A stretch of DNA of 64,000 bases from Lineus longissimus (lineage: Eukaryota; Nemertea; Pilidiophora; Heteronemertea; Lineidae). The number at the start of each line of letters is the position of its first letter. Positions within the stretch are counted from its first letter, which is position 1. The DNA is taken from the NCBI RefSeq assembly GCF_910592395.1, contig NC_088321.1:15188001-15252000 (forward strand), read 5' to 3'. Positions 13,501 through 25,500 of the stretch are shown piece after piece. The notes beneath the pieces were generated by a model. That model was not told the origin of the DNA, did not search any database, and saw only the letters and a program-made list of their open reading frames with translations. Position numbers and translations under genes: made by a program.

Positions 13501-16500
13501 GAACTCAAAACTCTCTATGAAATTCTTTGACTCCAGCTTTCCTGAGAGAGAATCTCTGCCTCCAAATCCACTGCTGTCTACATTTTCAGCCGGAATTATC
13601 CATTTCTACCCAGATCTTCATTTCTCCACCAGCATGCCGGATATTTTTGTTCAACCAGCAGGGAATGCAGATACTCCTGGTTTTACCGCCGATACTCTTT
13701 ATTTACCGCGGATGCACTTAATTTACCGCGGCCTGTTTTAGGTGCATGACAGTAGGGTTTAGTTAGGGTTGTGTAGCCTTGGATTTCTACTAGGAATTAT
13801 GTTTTGGGTTGTTGTGACGGCACTTGTGTGTTTGTTCAGATCTGGTTTCACTACAGCAGTTTAAAGTGGCAGTTTTGCCGCATTCACAGGCTTTGTGGTC
13901 AATTACACTGGCCAGAGCTGATAACTTACATTGCATTTAATCCAACGCCTGTGAAAGCAGCATGATCTCTCGTTATAGTGGAAACCGGCCTTCAATCCAA
14001 TGTCAAGGCTTGGGCACATTAAACACAGAAACTGAAAAGAACTATGATTTTCACAGGCAATGGAGTAGAAATCCAATGGATTGAATGATCCCTGGCTATC
14101 CCATTGCCTGTGAAAATTGCATCCAGATTATATTTCTCGCACATCAGAACCATATTTGCACTGGGCTGCCAATTACCCGATTTCCATGTATGTCAACTTC
14201 GAAACAATTTCGCTGACCTCAGCACATTATCGCTTCGATTCCGATAGTTCCAATTATTTTTCTGCCTTGCACGCTTTAGACCCATTTTTAACCAACATTC
14301 ATTTTGGCATAGTTTTCAAAAAAATACGTTCATTGATTTTTCATAATTCACCCAAAATGTGTTCCTTTTGCTTCAAACTATTCTTCTCATTTCTTGTCTA
14401 TGTGTTTAATCATTTCAATATATTTCTGATCCTAAATGATCGTTTCTTTCTTCACGACTTTCGGAAATATAACAATACCTCACAGAACTAACGAACGTTA
14501 CTGATATTTTATTGTTTCCTGATTTTTGGAAATAGAATAGTTATCTGCACATCACTATAACCAGTCTAAAGAGCATGACTCATGGGGTGGGTCTACATTG
14601 CAGTAGTTGAAAGAATAAAATAAATTTGACACTTACAAACGTATAACAAAAGTAAAGTTTGTTTATAGTGTCATCCCAATGAAAGGGCCTGCCCGATTTG
14701 GCCCATGAGACACTGTTTACGTCCAAACTCCTACCTCGAATGCCAGGCTCTTGGCGAGAAAGCGGTTTTAATCCGATGTGTCACCTGGGAATTTAACCCA
14801 CAAGAAAACGTCTTTCCATTTCCATCTTGAAGGTTTTCTGCTAACAGTTAACTTTAAAAACATTTCTTTGAATTTCTCTAAAAAGAAATATTCACTTTTC
14901 CCCAACTGAAATTTTTTCTTATAATATAATTTTTTTCTTCATTAATTAGTTTTCATTAATTTTTTTTTCTTCGCCTCATTAGACCAATTCCGTTCTCGTC
15001 ATCTCATCACCCCTCCCAACATCCCCCCCACAATCATTTTTCCCACCTTAACGAATTTGCGTTCTTAATTTCTATCCCCGAACGCTGCCGTAATTTACAG
15101 AAGATGTTACAGGTAGGAACGAACTCTTCGGTGAAAGAAGATAAAAAAGTTACAAAATGCGATCGTCGTATTTCTGTACCGATTATAGGCATCTCAACTA
15201 GGTTCTTGGTAGTGTCGAGTGTGTTTTGATATGGTCTGCATGTCAAAGAAATTCCTATTGAATTACTAACGAATATTAAAGATCATTTTGAAAAGTTTCA
15301 TATATACAGCTGGTAAATTGTTTAAACCATTTTTACTGCATAAAAAGTTTAGGAGCGTGCCTAAGCTTTCAACTCTATCAAGAGCTTTCATCAGAGTGTG
15401 GCATCACTTCTTACGCATGCCTGAAAGAAGATTGTCCCAGATTTCCGGAAGTCGGTATCGGCCCGTCCCTGTTGTGGGAGGGTTTGAGAGTCCTAATCTG
15501 CATAGCTTGACTTGAAGGCTCCGGACAGAGTAGAAAGCTTAGGTATGCTTGATCAGGCAGTTAAATAGTTTACAACCAAAATCGACTTTGTGCTGAGAAC
15601 TCCTCGTAAATGAATAAATAAACGCAAGTTCTTATGTAGCGCTTTATAGTGTGTATAACATTCTCAAAGTGCTTCCCAATTATTCTCAAGTCTAAGCTAT
15701 AGCGCTTTATAGTGTGCACAACATTCTCAAAGTGCTTCCCAATTATTCTCAAGTCTAAGCTATAGCGCTTTATAGTGTGCACAACATTTTCAAAGTGCTT
15801 TGCAATTATTCTCAAGTCTAAGCTATAGCACTTTATAGTGTGTAAAACATTCTCAAAGTGCTTCCCAATTATTCTCAAGTCTAAGCTATAGCGCTTTATA
15901 GTGTGTACAACATTCTCAAAGTGCTTCCCAATTATTCTCAATTCTAAGCTAAAACCTTCCTGTAGAACTGAAATGGCTCTCTTGTTTGAAAAATATATAG
16001 ATTTAACAAATAGTTTATTAGACGATAATTTTCCAACTTGAGTAATATTTGGTAATACTCAAGTAACAAAACTATTCGTAATATTTTGACTAATAAACTT
16101 TTCTGTTCGTGTGCCAATATCTTATTTGAAAAACACTGTATCCAAATGCATTAACCATTCCTCCACATTAACAAGTTTTAGACAATCTTTTGAACTAACT
16201 AAATGTAGTTTACAAAATGTTGCTAATGACATACACACATGCACATACTAAACAAAAATTTCACAATAACACAAAATGTTGTTTTCAACACTAGCACATA
16301 TACTAAACACTGTTGTTTCAGATTTTGCACCAGTACATTTCAACTTCAATTTCGAAAGGAATTAATTGATTTGGTGAAATTGAAAAAAGTTAAAAAATTA
16401 TACATGTAGTACTAATAGTAACTATAATTGAAGTAAATTACACTTGTAGTACTAATAGTAACTATAATTGAAGTAAATTATACATGTAGTACTAATAGTA

Positions 16501-19500
16501 ACTATAATTGAAGTAAATTATACATGTAGTACTAGTAGTAACTATAATTGAAGTAAAGTAGCTAAAAAAACTGCGTAAAATGGAATTTAAATTGACCTTG
16601 ATATGATATGTCAATTTGAAAATGAACCGTAAGAATCAAAATTTATTAAATGAATTTAACTACCGGTTTCAAATGCAAACGTATAAAATTGATTTAGAAT
16701 TGAATTTTTTTTAATATTGAGATAAATGGATATAAATTCAATCGAGCAGCCCGAATGAAATTTACTTTGACATGTCAGATTCCTATCTTACACACTCCCT
16801 CCTCCACTCTCCTTAGGTACATCATTCCTCCATAGGGGGCACCACCCTACAGACCCCGACCCTCCTCCTGAATTGTGGTCGTGTCTGTCTGTCCGTCCAT
16901 CTGTTATGTCTCTGTGTGCTGTGTAGCGGTCATAGAAAAAACAATTCACACTTCGTTACATCGTATACTTGAAACCAATTTATCTTGCAATTCAATTTAT
17001 ACAGGGTGTTTCGAAAATACATAAGTCTTTTCTGCGTTGGTGAATTCTAGTCTGAATGTTTTGAGGGTATTGTGTAGGCCTAAAAGAAATGCAGCGTGTT
17101 CAGATTCACTGAAGTAACCAAAGCAGAAATAGTTTAACATTTTTGGGGACACCCTGTATATTGTATATCAGTTGACTACAGGACCACACACACCTCCCCT
17201 AGATTAGTCCCAATTTAGGATGAAGGAAAATTCTGATTCAAGAGAAATCTGAATTTTGAAATTTCCAATACCACATCTTCGGTTTCAGGTTATTTGGTTA
17301 ACACGAAGGCTATCACTCTTGATATTGTATCTTCTGAACTATCAACTATCCAATCACAGATCAGTGTTAGAAGGCATCAGCCAATCAGAATCTGTGTTAC
17401 TATCTTACTGACCAATCAGAAACCGTGTTAGATTCTCATAGCCCAATGTCATCTGTGTTGCTACATTCTATTGGATGCCACTCATCAACATCAACCAATC
17501 AAAGATCATATCTCGAATCTATCGGCCAATCAGTGCCATGCTTCCTAACTATCAGCCAATCATCTCTCTCCTTCTGAGCACTTCCTCCACTTTCAGCCAA
17601 TCACTTCGCACTATTTCTTTGCTCCTAATTGACTGCACTTGCACAGAAACAGTGACATGAACATCTCATTCATACAATTATTAACACCTTTTGAAAATGA
17701 ATCTGTCCAGATTTCAATACACCAAATTTGGACTGATCCATGCCCTCGATGGCCTTGACGCACGTGCTCAATGGCCTTGGCCTTGGCACATGCGCAAAAA
17801 TGACCTTGACCTTGGCGCATGCGCAAAATGACCTTGACTTTGCACAAGAAAATGACCTTTGACCTTGAAAATTACTTTGGCCTTGGCGCATGCGCAAAAA
17901 TTACCTTGAAAAGGACCTTTGACCTTGGCGCATACGCATTCGCTCAATGGCCTTGATGCACTCACTTAGTGGCCTTGACACATGCATGCGCTCAATGGCC
18001 TTGACGCATGCATGCATTCGATGGCCTTGACACATGCCCTTAGATTATAAGGGTAGGGTAGCTAAGGCAGAAGAATAGTTGACAACAGATAGACAATGAA
18101 GATATTTGACACCTAGACAACAACAACAACAACTTTTATCTTCAACTCTTCAACTCTGAGGTCTTCACTTTGACTCCTTGCGGGAGAGTTGAACACATTG
18201 TCAATTTGTCCAATTTTCTGGTAGAAGTGTGTTTGGGTGGTGTTTTCTAACATTGTGACTAAAATAGTGAACGTTGAAATTGAAAATCATGCCTTATTGA
18301 CAAGTAAATTTAGAATTATGTTGAAAGTGTTCTAAATATTCTTCCGATAATCTACAAGCAGAGTGTCCGGCTCTTGGGCCTCTTGTTAGGAACAAAGGTT
18401 GACAATAACTGTTAGAATTTGTGTGATAATTTCTGAGGAATGTCCTTTCTCTGTTCAAGTAGCTAAATCTGAATGTTATCAATATTAGTACTACTTTTAT
18501 CGGAATGTATACGTTAATATGATCTGTCTAGAACTCGTCCAAGTTTTCAAAAATGTTTTAAATAGTATGTCAGAACTGTCGTGTCCAGTACGTCTTATCT
18601 AAACTAAACTAACTTTCAGAACTTCAGGATTTGAAAATGGTTTGGGTTCTGTGATTTATATCAATGACCAAAAAATCATTCGTACAAAACCTCATATTTC
18701 GTTCCCAATTTCAGGCTATCTGGTTTTCTATACGATCGATGCGACACGGAAGGACAGAGAATGGGCCGTCGCTGGCGTCCTCGGCGATAAACTTTCCACG
18801 ACCATCCGAGATTTGAATCCCGATACGACGTATTATTTCAAGATACAGGCCCGGAATAGTAAGGGCTACGGCCCGATGTCACCCACTGTTGTTTTTCAAA
18901 CGGAGAAAGGTAGCGCTAGTAGTATGTACCTTGGCATGCAGTGGTAATGTGGCTTGCCTGTTTCCTGTTTTCATTTCTGTTCCTGTGTCTTAAAGGAGGA
19001 GTAGACTTATTGACCTCTTCATTGTAAAGTGGTCCTTTAAAATGTGCCGGCAACTACATTCAACAATCATATAAAAATGAACGAGCGGACTCTTTGTTGT
19101 GAGCTGATGTCCTGGTAGTGTAAACTAGTTTTCTCTTTGCCAGCTGTGGAATGTAACACTATATTCTACAACTCATGAATAAAATCTCTAAAACTTGCTG
19201 AAACATTATTGCAAATTGCAACAGGAAAAAATACAATGCTCAAAGAAATTAGCCTACTCCTCCTTTAAAAGAAGAATAAACAAATCAAGATTAGGGACTG
19301 TAAAGTCATTCAGGACAAGTGCCGACTCCTTAAGAGGCGTGATGGCTCCTGGTTGAGTTGACAGTTCCATTCCTTCATCAGATTTCAAGTGAAGAAAATG
19401 TACTTTCTGTGAGGAGATGAACGCACTTGAACTGATTTTGTCAGCCGATCAATTTTCCCCTTCAAATCTCAATTCTTACAACATTAAGTAGTTTTTTTTG

Positions 19501-22500
19501 CATGATCAGACTTGTACCCATTCATATTACAGTCTTTGACGTTATCAATTAAAATCTCTCATGACTGTTGTGAGCATGCTCCCTTCGTGGTTCTGTTGTG
19601 ATTATTTTTGATAACTTCTAGAAAGTACTCTTTTGGAATATATCGTCAACTCAAACTATTCCAAATTTTTCAATGTTCTGTTGTAGTTATAAAATGTGTT
19701 GTAATTTGTGGCATGGCTCCTAATTCAACTTCAGTTCCAAGAGGTTACTGCATGAAATTAAAACCTACAGTCCCGATCACAATTGACATCCCCAAATGTT
19801 CCTATGGTACGCGCAATGTACACACAACCTACGCGCTTCCTGCACTTCAATCGAGTTACGAAAATTTCCTGTTTGAGTAAAAAAATTAAGATTTTTGTGA
19901 AATGTCTACGTAAGAATCCACTCGTTTAAAGAAGTATTTGGAAGGTAACCTTTCCTGCTTTCATATAACATCTCTCACCTATAACTCTCATCATTTCAGC
20001 TGGTGGAGATAATAAATCACCAAATATATTATGGATCATCATCGCATGCGTCATCGGTGTCACCGTCATCGCAATATTTGCGATTGTCGCCGTTATAATA
20101 AAAAGACGACAGTCGACGCGTGGCGGGCCCAGAAAGTAAGTGACAATATGATTCAGTTTTGATGCCATCATTGTTTGGTCCTTCCAACCTGATCCTTCGC
20201 CCGTTCTTTGATTATGATCCACGCTGAGTTTCCAGATCAGTGTATAGTCCAGGTCGAAGAATTCAAAGTCCGTAGAATCTCTCATATCACTTCTTGGATT
20301 TCCCGTGAATCATTCAACAGATATGCTCCTTCTCAAAAACGGCCAAGTGATACCTGAATCACGACAAGTGAAAAATGTAACTCCTTTGGAAGCCCAACCT
20401 GTGATACTCTACTTCCCAAAGCATTGAGACCTCAGAATGTTGCTAAAAAAACAATTTTGTTTACATTTTGCTCAAAAATTTTGAAGCATTTTTCAAAACG
20501 ATTATTCTAAAACTTTAACTCTTTCAGGTCGGGCTACAAACCCTCTAGCAAAACAAAAGGCAAAATGATCCCGCAAAAAGACGTCAAACCGCCCGATCTT
20601 TGGATCCACCATGAGCAAATGGAATTGAAATCCATCGATAAAGGCAATGGCGACCCATCAATGACGGTTACGCCGATCCCGCGGAATTCCCAGGATATAA
20701 ACTGCGGTGATTCCACGTTAGAAAAGAGACGTAATTCATTTGTTAGTGAGTACTCGACACACTCCACAGGTACACATGGTTACAATGCTCTATTAGTGTT
20801 GTTTGTGTACTTTGGTTATTTTGCTAATTTATTTATGCTTTTTGCTGATTTATTTGTTTATTTGACCTTAAATTGTATAGTTAATGGTACCAGCATGTAG
20901 TGCTCATCCAGAGCTTTCCAATGAATGGTCATGTCAGTAGGTTTACAGATGGTACCAGTAGAAAGTGCTCACTAAGAGCTTTCCAATGAATGGTCATGTC
21001 ACTAGGTTAACAAATGGTACCATTAGAAAATGCTCATCAAGAGCTTTCCAATGAGTGGTCATGTCAATAGGTTTACAAATGGTACCATTAGAAAGTGCTC
21101 ATCAAGAGCTTTCGAATGAATGGTCATGTCAATAGGTTTACAAATGGTACCATCAGAAAGTGCTCATTGAGAGCTTTCCGATGAATAGTAATGTCGATGT
21201 TTGATAATTCTTAACACTTATTTCTGCTCATTGCTTATTTATTTATTCCTAAATCCAAATGTTGGTTATGACTGATCATCGTTCTATGGGCTTCATTCAA
21301 AAAAGTATTAGCTCACTTTAGGTATAGTTTTTGTGTTGTATTTGTAACTCTTTGAATCAACTTCATTAAAGCACTCAGATTAGAAGAAAAAGACGAGGAT
21401 TGCTACAGATTTCTTCTACTCTCAAACGTAAACAGGACCGATATCATCAGTAGCAATACTGACTTAGTGAGTGCAGAGCAGGATCATGAAAAGTGACATT
21501 GGTTTGTCCCGCTCAAACTATCAATCAACGGTCCTTCATTTCTTCCTCATAATCTCCCTTCCAGGTGACTCATCCTACGATCGTCGGCAGAGTCAAGATC
21601 GTCATGGTCACCGGTCGGATGACGATGACAGATATCGGCGACCAGTCCCACGTAAGCCAATCACCTTCCCAGTGGATCAACATCCGCGAGAACGTACGTG
21701 AAAATTTTTCGTTAAAATCGTGAAATAATTTGTAAAAACTTATATTTTCAGTTTTAGTGGAGTTTTCATTTTCAAAACGCAAATGAAATGTACAGGTTTA
21801 TCACTTACGATCTGTGTTCTATTTCCTGAAATCTTTGCATCGGGCAAGACATATCGTCACAACTATTTTAAACCCTTGAGTATTATACTCAACTTTTGAA
21901 GTAATTTAGATTAACACTTCATGAGACGACAGCCAGGTTTATAAGAGATGTAGGCCAGGTTCTGTAGTGAAGCTCTAAAAAGTAACTTGAACACTAAGGA
22001 AGTAACAATTGAAGAGAATCGTGTTCAACTATTGTTGCAAAATCATATTCATAAGTTACATTGCCGTTCTTTGTCCAATAAGAATAAGCCGAGGTTTTCT
22101 AGAACTGTTCCAACGACTTCAAATTATTGTCTTGATCGTTTGAATTAACGAATTCTATTAATTTCAGCTGTAATTTGTAGATATATTTGAGGACACTGGC
22201 ACCAGCTAGACTTAGATTGGTTCCTGGTTGTCCCACTAGAGGGCCAATTTGATTATCAGTATTGCCAAATAACTAAAGGATATTGCATTATATTATATTA
22301 TCAGAAAAGTTTGGCGATAGGTGATTGATATGATGTGATGGCAGGTGGCGTCCAGAAACTCAACAGTTCCACGTGACATCTGTCGAATTTCCACAAGATG
22401 TCACACGTGACGTGGCTCTGTCACTTTATTTACGCTGTCAGCTATGACGTCACACATATCATCTTTATCAATGGTCTGATTTTTTCTCATGTGGGACAAT

Positions 22501-25500
22501 CAGAAATCAATCCTCATCCAGAATAAGGACTAAACTGCATGAATCATTCATTGATAATTTTTCGTTCAGTTTTGCAAGAATTAACCAACGTTCATTAGTC
22601 ACCAAATTCATTTCGCTTCTTAACATAACAGCCTGTGGATTTATTGGGACCCCATCCATGATTGAGTGACCCTCCTTGGGGACCCCATGCCCCATTTAAT
22701 AACATGTGAAGACTAATTTGATAACCTGGTGATTACCTTTATTGCATAAGTGAAATCAGTCAGCTAAATGAAAAATCCTGACTAACTGTTTTAAATGTTG
22801 GTCAGCTGAGTCTCATGCGCCACAACAAAATGTTGGTCAGCTGAGTCTCATGTGCCACAACAAAATGTTGGTCAGCTGAGTCTCATGTGCCACAACAAAA
22901 TGTTGATCAGCTGAGTCTCATGTGCCACAACAAAATGTTGATCAGCTGAGCGACAGGCTTTTGCACCTCTTGTTCTTTCATCAAAATTCATGGTGAAAGT
23001 ATAAAAAATTCCTGCAAAACTGAACATATATTAAAAAAAGATAATGTGTGACAGTGTTCTCAAAATTGGACTTGTTTTCTTCTAGCGATCGCAACTGCTA
23101 CTGCAATACCTAACGGTCATATTATAGACTCTGGCGGGTCGCTGTTATCATCAACGACCATGCCGGTACGACCCATGTATCCTCGTACCCAATACAGCGC
23201 ACAGTACAACAATCCTCCCCCACGTGTTCACGCAGGAGACATCTCGCAGCCAAGCTCAGGTAAACACCCCTTAGGTTTTGAATGGTTCTGTCCATTTTGA
23301 TTGAGATCTGCTGTTGGGCATTGCCCATTTTAGTTGAAAAGGGAGGTATTGATTTCAACAACACCTATCACCCCTGAAATTTTGAATAGGTCTTGTCCAT
23401 TGTACATAAAATGTCAAGTGAAGCATGGCCCATTTTTGCCTGCAAGGGTGGGGTATGGAAATGTGAAGATTTTGTATAAATGATTGCTCCCCTCATCCAA
23501 GTTATTAACCCTTACTAGCTGGAATACCAGTGTTTGTTTGTATTTGTCAAGTACCCACTCCCCCCCCCCTCAAAAAAGATTCAAGGGCTGTAGATTGCTT
23601 GGAATGCTGAATGAAAATAACACTTTCATTTCAATTTGAAAATATTTACAAAATTAACTTCGAAAAAGTTACCTTTAATGACAAATGTTTTCGTTGAATT
23701 CAAAAGTGAAAAATTGTGGGATTCCAAAAATGTTATTTCGGTTTTCTTTATTTGTTCATCCTTATTTCTTTGCCTGGAAATAATCAAATTTATCAAAGGA
23801 TCACTTCATAAAAGCTGATAATCATGGTAGAGATGGCTTTGGCCTCATTTTGATGCATATCCTAGTGAAAATCAGCGCCACCTTTTGGGATCTTGATACC
23901 CTTTTGTACATAGGGTTACGGAGCGTAGGATTTAGCCCCAAGTAGAATGTTATGTTGCTTATAGGTTCTGTTTGGGCTTGCCCGCCGTTTGTTTACGTTC
24001 GTTCCACTAATAGACCAGATTGGAAGGTGTCGTCTGCTCACTAAAGATTTGAAATATTTTCATTGATGTTGTCCATCACTGCAAGGAAATCCAAGAAAAA
24101 AGTGTTTTTGGTAGTTTTTCTTTGGGTATTCATCGAGTTTTGTACAGTTCTTTACAAAATATTGACAATTGTTAGCTGTAAAAAAGTGTAGTTGGGTGTA
24201 TTGTTGTTGTGATCAAAGGGAATAGAAAGCAAAAGGTAGTTAAACATGATTTACATATGATTTTGAGAGTGACATTTCATACTTGTGCTCACGACCCCTA
24301 GTGACATAGTTGGGAACCAATTTTATGCGCAATGGACAATTTGACACAAAACATGACGACACCTTCCAAACCAAAGTCGGCTCATTAATTTCCAGCTTCT
24401 TTTACGTTGCTAAGTTCGTTTTCGATTTTGTTTTTCCCCCAAAAGATGAATGCTGCACATTCGATCGCCGAAGCCTCCAGCGTCATATGAGTCGAGACAG
24501 TCTAAGATCAGGTGCCGCCCTTGTTTATTTACAAACGCCTTATCGTCTGCTGCGGCCATTGGTGTGTTTACCCTCTAACCTAAAGATTGTGTTTGCAAAG
24601 TTTTATTTGATGTTGCCAAGAATTGATAAAGAAAGAATTTGGAACTTCAGAAATTTAAAAAGTCATGTTCTTTTCCAAAGGGGCGGACAATCTTTGTTAC
24701 CAACCTAAAACAGAAAGGTTAATACTGCTTGGCTTGATGCCTTCCCATCTTTCTTACAAATTAACAGCCAACTCGACTCAAAATGCGGCCAAAACTTTGG
24801 TCAGAAGGACAGAGGGTACTAACGCGAATGGCCGGAGCAGTTATATATTGAAATGTGCTTGTCTGTTTAGTAGAAATCTTATTTCTTTGTTCACGGTCAC
24901 TTGACCACTACCGTATGGCTTCACCAGGAACATTCGTCACAACAAAAAACATTTCTCCAAAAACTCTTTCAAATTTGACATTTGCATTGACTACTGTAGA
25001 CTTTTCACCTTTAAAGTCGAGATAATGTGAAATTGTGAACTTTTGCTATCAAATGACCTTGGAGTATTTGAAGGTCATTTGGTATTTGACCTTGACATCA
25101 AAATACAGTTGGTTCTCTATTCTAACATTTTAATGGCTAATTTGTGACAGTGTCTCCACCTTGTGTCACCATATGGTAGCTGATGTTTTGGAATGTTTAG
25201 TAGATGCAATTGACAGTCCATCACTATGTTGTTAGCTTCTGTGGAATGCATTTTAGCGATCTTCACACTTTTGATAATCTGCAATTGAAACTTTTGCCAA
25301 ATTATACCCCACGCTCTATTTTAGGCTAGCACATTTCATTATGACCTTGACCCAATAAGCATACTAACCTTGACCTTTTGCTGCTAGCCGATGCCACTGT
25401 CTCGAAAATGACCTTGACTAAGGTCAGTTGTTATATTTGACTGACACAAGGTCATGCGGTCAGACAGTTTTAAAAACTGATCATGTCAGATGTAGACATG

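Larger units (their letters stand above)
10273..18714. other. 8.4-kb intron of the receptor gene
   Basis: No coding exon seen. Holds a small hairpin element (10563-10652), an X-box-like motif (ATTGCCATGGCAAC at 11972), and minisatellites at 13104, 15632, 16399, 17349 and 17750, plus a MITE at 17002-17156. The rest shows nothing I recognise. Confidence 0.75.

Noticed and set aside
13104-21195. CRISPR-like arrays (regular ~65-bp units)
   Set aside because: Units abut directly with no unique spacers, and the DNA is clearly animal nuclear. They are minisatellites.
24020-24369. Possible transposon with 15-bp inverted ends (TTGGAAGGTGTCGTC)
   Set aside because: The ends pair exactly, but pairing does not extend, no target duplication is visible and there is no second copy in the window.
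24310-24708. 132-codon plus-strand open frame in a receptor intron
   Set aside because: No recognisable domain, no splice partners, AT-biased composition like the surrounding intron.
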